The translations under genes and the position numbers were made by a program. A stretch of 64,000 nucleotides of DNA, taken from Saprospiraceae bacterium. Its GTDB lineage: Bacteria > Bacteroidota > Bacteroidia > Chitinophagales > Saprospiraceae. Under the pieces are notes generated by a model. The model saw only the letters and a program-made list of their open reading frames with translations, had not been told where the DNA came from and did not search any database. The stretch lies in contig JALSGS010000030.1 of NCBI GenBank assembly GCA_026982695.1, positions 62,001 through 126,000 on the forward strand, written 5' to 3'. This document shows positions 8,472-17,750 of this stretch, piece by piece; the stretch's first letter is position 1, and each line of letters begins with the position of its first letter.

Positions 8472-9302
8472 ATGCAACCTACTTATGAACAAGCACAGCA
8501 AGCAGCCTCTTTTGTTGCTGAGCATTGGCCTCATCGGCCTGTAGCGGGCATTATATTGGGCACGGGCTTAGGTGTGCTTGTCGAAGATGTGGTAGTAGAT
8601 GTGCGTCTTCCCTATGCAACAATCCCGTATTTTCCCGTATCTACAGCGCCTAGCCATAAGGGGCAGCTATTGTGCGGGCGTTTGGCGGGCAAGCCCGTGT
8701 TGGTCATGGAAGGGCGTCTACATTACTATGAAGGCTATTCATTGGCCCAGGTTACTTTTCCTGTAAGGGTGATGAAGCTATTGGGTGCAGATCTGCTCGT
8801 GGCTTCTAACGCCAGTGGCGCTGTACATCCGGATTACGAAATCGGCGATATAGTGGTGTTGCGCGATCACATCAACCTGTTGCCCGACAACCCGCTACGT
8901 GGACCCAACGACGAGCGCTTTGGCCCGCGTTTCCCCGACATGTCGCAGCCCTATGATGCGCAACTCATCGAGCAAGTGTGGGCTTTCGCCAAAAAGCAGG
9001 GCATACGCATCCACAAGGGCGTGTACGCCGTATTGAGTGGCCCCAACCTCGAAACGCCTGCCGAATACGCGTATCTGCACCAAATAGGTGCTGATGTAGT
9101 GGGCATGTCCACGGTGCCTGAGGTGATCGTAGCTCGTCATATGGACATGCGTACCTTGGCACTTTCGGTGGTGACGGATAGAGGTTATCCACTTGAAGTG
9201 ATTCGCCAGGTCAGTGTGGAAGACGTCATAGCTGCCGCCGAAGCGGCAGGTAAAGATATGGCCCAGCTGATATGCCATGTATTGGACCAACTTGAGGGAT
9301 AA
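8472..9302 (+). CDS. punA: Purine nucleoside phosphorylase
   Basis: A 276-residue trimeric-type purine nucleoside phosphorylase, cleaving (deoxy)inosine and guanosine with phosphate to base and ribose-1-phosphate for salvage. Motifs seen: G-I-I-L-G-T-G-L-G-V-L at the phosphate loop, P-S-H-K-G, M-E-G-R-L-H-Y-Y-E-G-Y, ASNASGAVHPDYEIGDIV, DHINLLPDNPLRGPN, GPNLETPAEY and DVVGMSTVPE, which carries the Met and Thr of the ribose and base site. The length is normal. It lies 42 bases after the peptidase gene and is followed by lolD. Confidence 0.94.
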   Translation: MQPTYEQAQQAASFVAEHWPHRPVAGIILGTGLGVLVEDVVVDVRLPYATIPYFPVSTAPSHKGQLLCGRLAGKPVLVMEGRLHYYEGYSLAQVTFPVRVMKLLGADLLVASNASGAVHPDYEIGDIVVLRDHINLLPDNPLRGPNDERFGPRFPDMSQPYDAQLIEQVWAFAKKQGIRIHKGVYAVLSGPNLETPAEYAYLHQIGADVVGMSTVPEVIVARHMDMRTLALSVVTDRGYPLEVIRQVSVEDVIAAAEAAGKDMAQLICHVLDQLEG

Positions 9303-9367
9303 AGCTGTAGTAGCAGGATAGAGGGCACTTTTCTGTGTCTTGGCTACAATGACGAACATTTTGAAAA

Positions 9368-10030
9368 ATGATGCTGGAAGCAAAAGACATTCACAAGTCG
9401 TACGATGGGCTACATGTGCTTAAAGGCGTAAATCTCCAAGTGCGCGAAGGAGAGATTGTCGCCATTGTGGGTAAATCCGGTGCAGGAAAGTCTACTTTGC
9501 TACATATTATAGGTGCTTTGGATGTTCCCGATGCAGGGCAGGTATATATCGCTGGCACGGATGTATTTGCCTTAGATACCGACGAGCTGGCACGCTTTCG
9601 CAATCGCTACATTGGCTTTGTCTTCCAGTTTCACCACCTTTTGCCCGAGTTTACGGCGTTGGAGAACGTATGCTTGCCTGCTTTTATCGCGAATATGCCT
9701 GAGCAACAAGCGCGCAAACGCGCTCAAGAGTTGCTCGATTATCTGGGCCTTAGCGATCGGCTGGAGCACAAACCTGGCCAGTTGTCGGGCGGCGAACAAC
9801 AGCGCGTAGCCGTAGCACGGGCACTAATGAACCGCCCTGCTATTGTGTTTGCCGATGAGCCTTCGGGCAATCTCGACTCAGTCTCTTCACAAGACCTGCA
9901 TCAGCTGATTTTTCAGTTGAGAAATGACTTTGGACAAACTTTTGTCATTGCCACGCACAACCAAGACCTGGCCACGATGAGCGATCGCATCATGCGCATG
10001 CGCGATGGCACCTTGGTAAATGAAAGCTGA
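9368..10030 (+). CDS. lolD: Lipoprotein-releasing ABC transporter ATPase LolD-like
   Basis: A 220-residue ABC ATPase of the MacB/LolD class. It has Walker [11 protein letters not shown]-loop [16 protein letters not shown], the signature [15 protein letters not shown], Walker [13 protein letters not shown] and the H-loop A-T-H-N. The F[13 protein letters not shown] segment is typical of LolD, which powers release of outer-membrane lipoproteins. In Bacteroidota the LolD gene is often separate from lolCE, as here: no permease is adjacent. Two start ATGs lie side by side (9368 and 9371). Confidence 0.88.
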   Translation: MMLEAKDIHKSYDGLHVLKGVNLQVREGEIVAIVGKSGAGKSTLLHIIGALDVPDAGQVYIAGTDVFALDTDELARFRNRYIGFVFQFHHLLPEFTALENVCLPAFIANMPEQQARKRAQELLDYLGLSDRLEHKPGQLSGGEQQRVAVARALMNRPAIVFADEPSGNLDSVSSQDLHQLIFQLRNDFGQTFVIATHNQDLATMSDRIMRMRDGTLVNES

Positions 10031-10206
10031 ATTTACATCGAGCTGCATGGCCTTTTACACCAAAAACGCAATACCTTAAGGTGTCAAAACCAACCAGATC
10101 CCTCTTGTGAGCTTGTGAGGCTATAGCCGGGCAAGTGGAAATATGGTTTGCAACTCAAGGGCTCTTTGTAATATATCGCCCTGCTGATCGAAAACTTTCT
10201 GTCTTT

Positions 10207-11115
10207 ATGGAACGCATTCAACTACTCGATTTGCACTTCCGAAATACGCCCCAAGCCATAGCTGCCTTCTTGGTCGAGACCCAAGCAGGGCCTGTGTTGA
10301 TCGAGACGGGCCCGCACAGTACATGGCCCCATTTGGTTGAAGCACTACGCACACATGGCTATGCTCCTCGAGATGTGTCGCACGTATTGCTCACGCATAT
10401 TCATTTGGACCATGCAGGTGCCGCATGGGCATTTGCTCAACAAGGAGCCCAAATCTATGTACACCCCAAAGGTGCTCCCCACTTGGCCAATCCGCAGCGC
10501 CTCATCAGCTCGGCACGCCGCATCTATCAAGATGAGATGGATGCACTTTGGGGCCGCATGGAACCCATCAAAGCTGATCAGCTAGTGGTACCTGAAGATG
10601 AGCAGCAGTTTGAAATAGGAGGTGTCACTTTTCGAGCACTTTTTACACCGGGGCATGCCGTGCATCACATTGCTTGGCAAGTGGGCGAAGCCATTTTCTG
10701 TGGCGATGTAGCAGGTGTGCGCGTACCGGGTGGCATTGTCGTGCCGCCGTGTCCACCTCCCGATATTCACATTCCTCATTGGCTGGAGAGCATCGATCGG
10801 ATTAAGCAATCGGGAGCTACTCAGCTATGGCTTACCCATTTTGGCCCAGTAGAAGAAGAGGTAGCATCACATCTGGATGCTTTAGCCGCGCGTCTGCTCG
10901 ATTGGGCCAATTGGATGCGTCCTTTTTTTGAAGCAGGTACGCCTCCCGCTGAGGTGACGCCCAAGTTTCAACAATACGTGAATGCACAGTTGCGTCAGGC
11001 AGGGATCACTACGCCTGAAATGCACAAACGCTATGAGCTGGCTAACCCCGCGTGGATGAGTGTTTGGGGGTTGCTCAGATACTGGGAAAAGATAGGGTCA
11101 CGCGCTGATGAGTAG
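10207..11115 (+). CDS. MBL-fold metallo-hydrolase
   Basis: A cytoplasmic metallo-beta-lactamase-fold hydrolase of about 302 residues. The zinc motif T-H-I-H-L-D-H-A-G-A-A is intact, followed by a later His (T-P-G-H-A-V-H-H), an Asp (F-C-G-D-V-A-G) and a final L-T-H-F-G-P, which together give the usual seven ligands. The C-terminal third is helical. The substrate cannot be told from the sequence. The start MERIQLLDLHF is preferred over an upstream ATG at 10135 because the family begins there. The 176-base gap before it shows no clear promoter box. Confidence 0.85.
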   Translation: MERIQLLDLHFRNTPQAIAAFLVETQAGPVLIETGPHSTWPHLVEALRTHGYAPRDVSHVLLTHIHLDHAGAAWAFAQQGAQIYVHPKGAPHLANPQRLISSARRIYQDEMDALWGRMEPIKADQLVVPEDEQQFEIGGVTFRALFTPGHAVHHIAWQVGEAIFCGDVAGVRVPGGIVVPPCPPPDIHIPHWLESIDRIKQSGATQLWLTHFGPVEEEVASHLDALAARLLDWANWMRPFFEAGTPPAEVTPKFQQYVNAQLRQAGITTPEMHKRYELANPAWMSVWGLLRYWEKIGSRADE

Positions 11116-11134
11116 CACAGTGCAGCACGGTGAG

Positions 11135-11359
11135 CTACTGTAACTGAATCGTACGGCGGATGGCGTCTACAATCTTGATGAGGACTATCAGGTCGGGCAT
11201 GGAGAGTTTGTCTTCACGGGTGTTAGGCCCTTCCACTATTTCTTCTTGTACATCAGATTGGGAGATTGTGCAGCTGCGCAATGTGTTGAGGTACCCATAG
11301 CTTGCCGTGCTGGTAAGCAACATAAAGGCGAAGAGATAAATAGGAAGGCGTTTTTTCAT
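11135..11359 (-). CDS. Small exported protein of unknown function
   Basis: A 74-residue protein with a signal peptide (MKKRLPIYLFAFMLLTSTASYG) and a short mature part with one patch of acidic residues and an amphipathic C-terminus (P-D-L-I-V-L-I-K-I-V-D-A-I-R-R). No family recognised. The start at 11359 is chosen because a perfect -7 box (TACCTTTG, 11397 to 11390 on the minus strand) covers the alternative start at 11392. It stands convergent to the MBL-fold gene, with 19 bases between the stops. Confidence 0.55.
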   Translation of the reverse strand: MKKRLPIYLFAFMLLTSTASYGYLNTLRSCTISQSDVQEEIVEGPNTREDKLSMPDLIVLIKIVDAIRRTIQLQ

Positions 11360-11389
11360 TCTTTTCTTTGAAGTTTTATAATGGTTTAT

Positions 11390-11397
11390 CAAAGGTA
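11390..11397 (-). promoter_or_regulatory. -7 promoter element of the small exported protein
   Basis: TACCTTTG on the minus strand matches the Bacteroidota -7 consensus exactly and would give a leader of about 27 bases before the ATG at 11359. Confidence 0.55.
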
Positions 11398-11522
11398 CTG
11401 CGATTTCCGCTCAAGGAGAAGTGTTTAAGTCGAGGAATTTTAGCTACTGGTCTATTAGCTTCCGTATTGAAAAGACGGTATAGGTGGGCAATAAGTTGCA
11501 CGTTGCCCTGTGCAAAGTTTCA

Positions 11523-11558
11523 ACAAGAGAGCCACTTGTGGCTAAGTGGCTCTCTTGT
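11523..11558 (-). terminator. Strong hairpin terminator after the Asp-box T9SS gene
   Basis: A perfect 15-bp inverted repeat (ACAAGAGAGCCACTT and its complement) with a 6-base loop lies just past the stop of the leftward T9SS gene. There is no long U tract, but the stem is very stable; it could also shield the small exported gene. Confidence 0.6.
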
Positions 11559-11566
11559 CGCTCGGA

Positions 11567-13480
11567 TTACATTTTGACAAAAGTATGTGAGAGGATTTGA
11601 CTACCCACTTGTATGCGCAACCAATAGACGCCTTTCGGCAAATGCGACACATCGGTCCGCACTATGGGTTGAAAAGGCAATTGCCGCTGAGTGTATACGC
11701 GTCCCATCGCATCTACTATTTGCAAGCTAAGTTGAGGGGCGGCTGCTTCACCCTTGATTTGGATGCGGAGCTGATCCCAAACGGGGTTAGGCGATAGCTG
11801 CAGTTCGAGCAGGGTACCCGTAGGTGATGAGGTGGCTACTACGCCAAATAGTTCGGCTAGGTCCAGGCGCACATGCATGATGTAATTGGATGCGGGGTCG
11901 TCTTCGTCGCCCCGTATGGCCAAGCCTGGCTCGAAGTCTTGTTGGTAAGTGAGATGTAATTGCTCGTCGAGTACATTGCGTGCCACACTGGGAAAGACTG
12001 CTTCGGTGAAGTCGATTAGGTCGGGATCGGAAATATCGGGGTTGATGATGTCATAGGGCGCTGTCCAGCTCATGCCGCCATCGATCGATGCGATGACGTA
12101 TACATGTCGGTAGTGTTCGGGTACGATGCTGCCTTGCTTGGTGGCGTTTTCATTGATCTTGTCTTCAGCCACGGCTGAGTATGCCAAGTAAATGTTGTTT
12201 TGTGCATCTACACCTGCTGAAGGGAAACTCGTAAGGGAGGTAAAGTAAAGCGCGATGTTGTTGATGCTTTGAATGTCTATGGTATCATTGTCATTGGCAT
12301 CGACGAGGTCAGCGATCAGTTGCAGGCTGTCGTTGCCAAAGGTTTCGTTCCAATACAAGATGCCACTCATAGCCGGGTAATATTGAGTGGCACCGTCGGT
12401 GAAATCCGAGTCGATGACGTACATGCGTCCAAACCAGGCATGAGCCATGCCATTGCGATCGATCAGTACTGTACCCGAATTGTCGGAAGTGAAGATAGCC
12501 AGCGAGTCAGGTGCAGCGGGGTCAAAGCCATTGAGGTCGTCGAAGGTGTATCCCTGGTCTACCTGATAGTTGTCCAAGGGGAAGTCGTTGAGGACATAGC
12601 GCGTCCAAGTTTGCCCATTGTCATTTGACTTGGCCAGTACTACGTCGTTCCAGCTATTGAACAAAGCAATTGCCACGTAGTTGCTATCCGCATCAATGGC
12701 GTAGGAGTCGGCGTCGTTGTTGGTAAAGTAGTCGGGGCCAAAAGCTGGAATGACCATGTCGGTAATGTCCCAAGTGTCGCCTCCGTCAGTAGAGCGGAAG
12801 TAGAGCAGCTGGCCGTCGACGCCATTGTAAGGCGCTCCGCTGAGCCCAGAAGGCGTGGTAATAGCAATGGCATGAATGGTATTGCCATTGGGGCCGCCTA
12901 TGGCCATTCGGGGCCACAAAAGGCCATCGGGCGCGGTGCTTGGGATGTCGAATTCTTCCCAGCTACCTTGCTCATCTTGGCGCAATATGTGAGCTTTGTA
13001 TGGAGGTGGCGAGGCGTGGCACAGGATCACATCGCGCCCATCGGCTAGCGTCCCGATGGCAGGCCAGCCCGTGCGCAAGTTCATCTCCAGGCGGCTGGAA
13101 GGGCTGTCTTCCCAGCTCGTGCCATCGAAATGGTTGTAGCCGGATCCTCGATCGGGAAAGCCACCTGAGGCTTGAAGTCCTATGGTCCAGCTGGCACTAA
13201 AGGTGCCATCGGGGCGCCGCACCAGCCGGTGTTGCATGGAGTTGTTGGTCTGCAAGTCGTACAAAGTCTCGCCAATTATTTGTTCTGGTTCGGCACGTAG
13301 ATGTGGCCATGGGGAAGGTGCCACGGGTAATGCAGGTAATGCTTCTAGCCCGGTAGTGAATCTAGCGGGGTACACTTGGTCGCGCAGTAGTGCTGCTGGC
13401 CTGACCAGTTTGCCCACAGGCTGAGCGCCAGCCAGCAGCGTCCATAGCGACAAACTAAGGGTGAGTAATAATCTGTCCAT
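11567..13480 (-). CDS. Secreted Asp-box (sialidase-like) propeller protein with T9SS sorting domain
   Basis: A 637-residue secreted protein. It starts with a signal peptide (LLLTLSLSLWTLLAGAQ). The body contains several Asp-box-like motifs of sialidase/BNR propellers: S-T-D-G-G-D-T-W, S-N-D-N-G-Q-T-W and S-I-D-G-G-M-S-W. The last 80 residues are a type A T9SS C-terminal domain: L-S-P-N-P-V-W-D-Q-L-R-I-Q-I-K-G, then D-A-M-G-R-V, L-P-K-G-V-Y-W-L-R-I and a final H-T-F-V-K-M. It is therefore exported by the Sec system and then through the outer membrane by type IX secretion. The catalytic Arg triad of true sialidases is not evident, so a binding or structural role is as likely as catalysis. Confidence 0.88.
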   Translation of the reverse strand: MDRLLLTLSLSLWTLLAGAQPVGKLVRPAALLRDQVYPARFTTGLEALPALPVAPSPWPHLRAEPEQIIGETLYDLQTNNSMQHRLVRRPDGTFSASWTIGLQASGGFPDRGSGYNHFDGTSWEDSPSSRLEMNLRTGWPAIGTLADGRDVILCHASPPPYKAHILRQDEQGSWEEFDIPSTAPDGLLWPRMAIGGPNGNTIHAIAITTPSGLSGAPYNGVDGQLLYFRSTDGGDTWDITDMVIPAFGPDYFTNNDADSYAIDADSNYVAIALFNSWNDVVLAKSNDNGQTWTRYVLNDFPLDNYQVDQGYTFDDLNGFDPAAPDSLAIFTSDNSGTVLIDRNGMAHAWFGRMYVIDSDFTDGATQYYPAMSGILYWNETFGNDSLQLIADLVDANDNDTIDIQSINNIALYFTSLTSFPSAGVDAQNNIYLAYSAVAEDKINENATKQGSIVPEHYRHVYVIASIDGGMSWTAPYDIINPDISDPDLIDFTEAVFPSVARNVLDEQLHLTYQQDFEPGLAIRGDEDDPASNYIMHVRLDLAELFGVVATSSPTGTLLELQLSPNPVWDQLRIQIKGEAAAPQLSLQIVDAMGRVYTQRQLPFQPIVRTDVSHLPKGVYWLRIQVGSQILSHTFVKM

Positions 13481-13521
13481 ATCGCCTGAAGTTTATGATG
13501 ATGAAAAATGCTTCAGTTAGT

Positions 13522-13537
13522 AGGAAGATATCTTCCT
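13522..13537. promoter_or_regulatory. 16-bp perfect palindrome between two divergent T9SS cargo genes
   Basis: AGGAAGATATCTTCCT is a perfect palindrome 42 bases upstream of the leftward Asp-box gene, in the 250-base gap to the rightward PA-domain gene. It has the form of a dimeric operator. Confidence 0.4.
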
Positions 13538-13652
13538 GCTACAAAGAGATACAACTAACTGACAGTGAGCTTTAAGTGGTGAAAAATATTTGCTCTCTGA
13601 CAATTAGCAGCATTGGGCTGTGTGGGGACGTTCCTGTCGAAAGGAAGTTAAT

Positions 13653-13661
13653 TACATTTGC
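13653..13661 (+). promoter_or_regulatory. -7 promoter element of the PA-domain T9SS gene
   Basis: TACATTTGC matches TAnnTTTG exactly and would give a leader of about 67 bases. A second partial match (ATACTTTG) lies near 13690. Confidence 0.5.
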
Positions 13662-13730
13662 CCAATGTGGCGAAATAAAGTTTTATCATACTTTGTTGCC
13701 TCTATATTTTTTTATTAAAAAAAAACTGTT

Positions 13731-16082
13731 ATGAGCAAATTTACTCGCTATCTGACCTGGTCAGTAATCCTGTTGTTAGCTCTATTGAATGGGCAGGATC
13801 TTCAGGCCCAGCGCAACTATCAGCTAGTGCTGTCAGGAGCTGCTTCAGGTACCTACACAGCAATTCCTGCTGCCTTTGGCGGTGCTGATTTTTGTGGTGG
13901 TGTTACGGTAATGGGAGACTTGGTGATTGTCGATGATGGGACTGGTACTACTACAGATGGCTGCGAGATGCCTCAAAACGATGTCGCCGGAAAAATTGCT
14001 TTAATCGATCGTGGTACTTGCCAGTTTGGGGTGAAGTGCTTGAATGCGGAGAATGCGGGTGCCATCGCGGTGATTATCTGCAACAACAACGATGATCCGC
14101 CTTTCCCTATGGCGCCTGGCAATGTAGGTAATCAAGTGACTATCCCGAGCTTTATGATGGCTAAAGCCGATTGTGAAGCATTTCGCAACGAGATTCCCGC
14201 TGGCGTCTCGGCCAATTTAGAACCCATCCCTGTAGAGCTGCCTGCTGTATATACGGTACTTTGGGGTGGCAATGGCGAGGGGTCTTTTACGGATAGCCTC
14301 AATGGCTGGACGGTGAACAGCATTTCATGTGGTGGCGTGCCTACAAACTACCAGTTGTGGCAGTGGACCCCTGATGGCGATATTTCAGATCAGGGCGCAT
14401 ATGTCGGTGGAGGTGGACTGATGGCTTCGCCCACTATGTGTACAGGGGTCGCTTACTTCGACTCGGACTACTACGACAATGACGGCACGCCCAACAACTT
14501 TGGCAACGGTCCTTGTGCTGCTCCTCAGGTAGGTGAGCTCATTTCTCCCCCTATCGACATCAGCCAGTATAATGTAGCAGGGGTGAGCTTGGTGTTCTAT
14601 CAGGCTACGCGGCAGTTTCAGAGTGCCTATATCGTGGGCTGGAGCACCGATGGTGGCGTCACTTGGGATAGTACCTTTATCAATACCGACCTGCCCATTA
14701 ACAGTGGCCACATCACGGGGTTGGTGCGCGTGCCACTGCCCGGTGCCGCTGGTGCCAGCGACCTGCGCATCAAATTCCGCTATGAGGGCAATTACTATTA
14801 CTGGATGATTGACGATGTATACATTGTGGAGCAGGAAGCCAACAACATGCAAGTCAACTCGTTCTATGCCATTCCACAGAATGCTCAATTTCCGCAAGGT
14901 GAGCTCGACCCCATTTACTTCTTAGCCGATATCGAAAATGTAGGTGCTGTAGATCAGACCAATGTCAATTTGAACGTTACGATCGTCAATGACGATACAG
15001 GTGAGGAGGTGTTCAGTGCCGACAATTTCTATGGCGATGTAATGGCCAACCAGCTGGTAGAAAACATACCTTTCGACGAGGTGTTCGTCCCCGAAGTGCC
15101 TCAAGGAAGCTATACAGGTACGTACACCATCTCGGCAGATGAACCCGATTTTGACGAGTCGAACAACACGCAGACTTTCCATTTTATGGTTACGGACTCT
15201 ACGTATGCCAAGGAAACGGGGGCTACGCGTACCGTGTTTCCGGCTGAAAGTAACTGGGATGACACTGAACCCCATAGCTGGGCTTACGGCAATTGCTATT
15301 ACATAACTAATGGCAGTGGCAAGTTTATGAGCTCGATGAGCTTTGGCATCGGCAATGCTGCCGAAATACCCGATCGCGACCTACTGCTCACTGTGTACAA
15401 ATGGGTGGATGACAACGAAGATGGCAACTGTGATCCGGATGAGCGCACGCGCGTGGCGCTGGGGCTGTATACCATTCAGGGCACGGAAAACCCAGAGGAC
15501 TTGGTGACCGTGTATGTGCCGGGATTCCCCGACGACGAGATGCCCCTCATGTTAGAGGATGATACCTATTACGTGGTCATGGTAGAGTATATCACTGAAG
15601 ACCAAGTTGATTTTGTACTTTCGGCTTCGGAAGATTACAACTATCAGGCCATGGCATTTATCACTGGTCCTGATATTCTGAATCAGCCGCGTTATGCTGC
15701 GATGCTGGGTATTAATGGAGACTTGTCGGTAGAGCCATATAGCTGGGTGGGCTTTGGTCTTGACATCGTGCCGGTGGTGCGCATGAATGTCTCACCCGTC
15801 ACTTTTGTCAATGAGCCACTGTCGGAAGCCAATAAGGTGAATCTGTTCCCCAATCCAGTGCAAGATCAACTGACGGTTTCACTCGATATGGAACAACGCT
15901 TCGACAAGGTGTACGTGCGTATTAGCGACTTACATGGCCGCATCCTCAGTGAGGCTACTTACGACGATGTGTGGCAAACTACACTGCAGTTTGACACCAG
16001 TGCGTATCCTTCAGGTACCTACCAGCTTACCATTATTACCGATAAGGGACACACCACGCGTCGCTTTGTCGTCACTCATTGA
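13731..16082 (+). CDS. Secreted PA-domain protein with T9SS sorting domain
   Basis: A 783-residue secreted protein. A signal peptide (ILLLALLNGQDLQAQ) is followed by a protease-associated (PA) domain at about residues 45-170: D-V-A-G-K-I-A-L-I-D-R-G-T-C-Q-F, then K-C-L-N-A-E-N-A-G-A-I-A-V-I-I-C-N-N and a V-T-I-P-S-F-M segment. The middle (about 190-370) looks like a jelly-roll with acidic and aromatic residues; a CARDB-like stretch follows (V-D-Q-T-N-V-N-L-N-V-T-I-V-N). The C-terminus is a T9SS type A domain (N-L-F-P-N-P-V-Q-D-Q-L-T-V, Y-P-S-G-T-Y-Q-L-T-I, R-R-F-V-V-T-H). No protease catalytic domain is present, so the PA domain here is not part of an obvious peptidase. It is likely a surface or extracellular adhesion or binding protein. 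Confidence 0.85.
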   Translation: MSKFTRYLTWSVILLLALLNGQDLQAQRNYQLVLSGAASGTYTAIPAAFGGADFCGGVTVMGDLVIVDDGTGTTTDGCEMPQNDVAGKIALIDRGTCQFGVKCLNAENAGAIAVIICNNNDDPPFPMAPGNVGNQVTIPSFMMAKADCEAFRNEIPAGVSANLEPIPVELPAVYTVLWGGNGEGSFTDSLNGWTVNSISCGGVPTNYQLWQWTPDGDISDQGAYVGGGGLMASPTMCTGVAYFDSDYYDNDGTPNNFGNGPCAAPQVGELISPPIDISQYNVAGVSLVFYQATRQFQSAYIVGWSTDGGVTWDSTFINTDLPINSGHITGLVRVPLPGAAGASDLRIKFRYEGNYYYWMIDDVYIVEQEANNMQVNSFYAIPQNAQFPQGELDPIYFLADIENVGAVDQTNVNLNVTIVNDDTGEEVFSADNFYGDVMANQLVENIPFDEVFVPEVPQGSYTGTYTISADEPDFDESNNTQTFHFMVTDSTYAKETGATRTVFPAESNWDDTEPHSWAYGNCYYITNGSGKFMSSMSFGIGNAAEIPDRDLLLTVYKWVDDNEDGNCDPDERTRVALGLYTIQGTENPEDLVTVYVPGFPDDEMPLMLEDDTYYVVMVEYITEDQVDFVLSASEDYNYQAMAFITGPDILNQPRYAAMLGINGDLSVEPYSWVGFGLDIVPVVRMNVSPVTFVNEPLSEANKVNLFPNPVQDQLTVSLDMEQRFDKVYVRISDLHGRILSEATYDDVWQTTLQFDTSAYPSGTYQLTIITDKGHTTRRFVVTH

Positions 16083-16104
16083 GCTGGTGGCCAATTGAGG
16101 TAAA

Positions 16105-16145
16105 AGAAAATCCCGAGGCAAACTCGCCTCGGGATTTTCTTTTTG
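16105..16145. terminator. Bidirectional rho-independent terminator
   Basis: A perfect 15-bp stem (AGAAAATCCCGAGGC with its complement, loop AAACTC) is flanked by A-rich sequence on the left and CTTTTTG on the right. It lies between two convergent genes, so it can end transcripts from both sides. Confidence 0.85.
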
Positions 16146-16157
16146 TAATGTGTCAGC

Positions 16158-17183
16158 TCACTTCAGTACAAAGCTGCCTTGTCCTGCCAGGTATCCCTTG
16201 TTGTAGATTTCAACTGTGTAGTTGCCCTTTTGGAAGTTGATGTTAGGCTTCCAGTCGAAGCACATGCGTTCTTCTTCGTTGGCGTATTCGTGTTCGGCTA
16301 CTTGAGTGTAGAGGATTTCCTCCTTCGTTTTAGGGTTGACGATGGTACCCGAGCCCAACTCTTCAATTGCCAAGGTTTCACCTACGGGATTGATGATGCG
16401 GATGAAGAATTTTTCCGTTCCGGGCTTAGCTACTTCATTAGGCAATGCAGTAAAGCAGATGCGCAACAAGTCGACGTTTTTGGCAGTACGTCGCCGGCTA
16501 GGTGATTTGCCTTTGCGTTGCTTATAGCCAGTTACTTGTACATCGGCCACTTTGATCACGGAAGCCAGATGTACTTTATCGGCCAGTCGTTCTTTTTCGG
16601 TAACCAGTACGGCCTGGGCTTGTGCCAATTGTTCTTTTTCTGCCAGCGTGCCTGCAAGCTGTGCTTCTAGCGAGTCTGCTCGCATGCCCAATGAGTCGGC
16701 TTTGGCAGCCAACATGGCGTTTTCTTCTTTGAGCGCTTCGATTTCTTCGATATAGCTGGCCACTTGTTCGCGTAGTTGCGCCAGTTCGGCACGGGCTTCT
16801 TCCAGCCTCCGACGATCTTTGATGAGGTTTGCGATTTTGCGGCGCTGGGCATTGAGCTCTTCAATTTGTTCTTCGATCAAGGAGTTGAGCTCGGCATTGG
16901 TGTCGCGCAACTCTTCCAGTTCCATGAGTGCGCGGTCGTATTGGTCTTCTAATTCGAGGCGTAGGCGTTCGGCTTCTTCGAGTTGACTCACCTTTTCTTC
17001 TAGTTGTCGGCTTTTGCTCAGGTTTTGGTAAGTGAGAAAACCAATTACAGCCAACAAGAGTACGCCTATTACTACCGAGATCGCTACGATGCGTTCTGAT
17101 CCTTTGCTTTTGTTCGGTATAGGTGTAGTGGGCGTGCCCATACCTTCCGGTTGCTTTTGGTTAGTCGTTGACATAGCATTCAT
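16158..17183 (-). CDS. Membrane-anchored coiled-coil protein, conserved in Bacteroidota
   Basis: A protein of about 341 residues. A polar N-terminus rich in Pro and Thr is followed by one membrane segment (IVAISVVIGVLLLAVIGFLTY), then about 140 residues of heptad coiled coil (leucine- and glutamate-rich, L-E-E-K-V-S-Q-L-E-E through A-Q-A-V-L-V-T-E-K-E-R-L). A globular C-terminal domain of about 120 residues contains F-F-I-R-I-I-N-P-x-G-E and F-x-K-G-N-Y-T-V-E-I-Y. This layout recurs in Bacteroidota as an uncharacterised protein. The large part is probably periplasmic. Start: an ATG at 17183 or 17174; the longer frame to 17261 has no clear merit. Confidence 0.75.
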   Translation of the reverse strand: MNAMSTTNQKQPEGMGTPTTPIPNKSKGSERIVAISVVIGVLLLAVIGFLTYQNLSKSRQLEEKVSQLEEAERLRLELEDQYDRALMELEELRDTNAELNSLIEEQIEELNAQRRKIANLIKDRRRLEEARAELAQLREQVASYIEEIEALKEENAMLAAKADSLGMRADSLEAQLAGTLAEKEQLAQAQAVLVTEKERLADKVHLASVIKVADVQVTGYKQRKGKSPSRRRTAKNVDLLRICFTALPNEVAKPGTEKFFIRIINPVGETLAIEELGSGTIVNPKTKEEILYTQVAEHEYANEEERMCFDWKPNINFQKGNYTVEIYNKGYLAGQGSFVLK

Positions 17184-17390
17184 TTTTTGTGTAGTGTGAA
17201 TTGCTTTTTTTAACAGCTCTGGACAAGGCAGCTTTTTGTGTGACTGCATTGCCAAATGCATTGATTGAATGTCAGGATAGTGGAAGTTTGTTCGCTTTTG
17301 CCCAGAATAATTTGTAGATAGCGCGCTGATAGCTTGTTGTCTTTACTTTGAAAGAGGTGCTTACTTTACAGGGCAAATGAGGGGTGGGTG

Positions 17391-17750
17391 ATGAATGTAG
17401 CTGCTTTTCGGCATTATTGTTTGAGAAAAAAGGGAGCAAGTGAATCACTACCCTTTAACGAGGATACCTTCACCTTCAAGGTGAAGGGAAAAATATTTGC
17501 TTTGCTGCTTTTAGATCAGATACCAGCTCGAGCCAACCTCAAATGTGCGCCTCAAAGAGCTATAATATTGCGTGAGACGTGGCGTGAGGCGATCTTGCCT
17601 GGCTGGCACATGCACAAAAAGCATTGGAACACTGTGGTGATTGAGGCATTGCCCGAATCTTTGTTATGTACTTTGATTGATCATTCATATGCATTAGTAG
17701 TATCGGGATTGCCTCAAAAACTACACCGACAGTTGAAACTCATGTCATGA
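17391..17750 (+). CDS. MmcQ/YjbR family protein
   Basis: A 119-residue protein of the MmcQ/YjbR family, with a double-winged CyaY-like fold. Typical marks are the opening R-x-Y-C-L-x-K-x-G-x-x-E-x-x-P-F, F-K-V-x-G-K-I-F-A-L, the W-x-x-x-x-L-P-G-W-H-M-x-K-x-H-W-N-T-V segment and S-Y-A-L-V-V-S-G-L-P at the end. DNA binding has been proposed for the family but its role is not established. A GTG one codon upstream is an alternative start. A near-consensus promoter (TTTACTTTG) lies near 17342. It overlaps the oxidoreductase gene by four bases. Confidence 0.9.
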   Translation: MNVAAFRHYCLRKKGASESLPFNEDTFTFKVKGKIFALLLLDQIPARANLKCAPQRAIILRETWREAILPGWHMHKKHWNTVVIEALPESLLCTLIDHSYALVVSGLPQKLHRQLKLMS

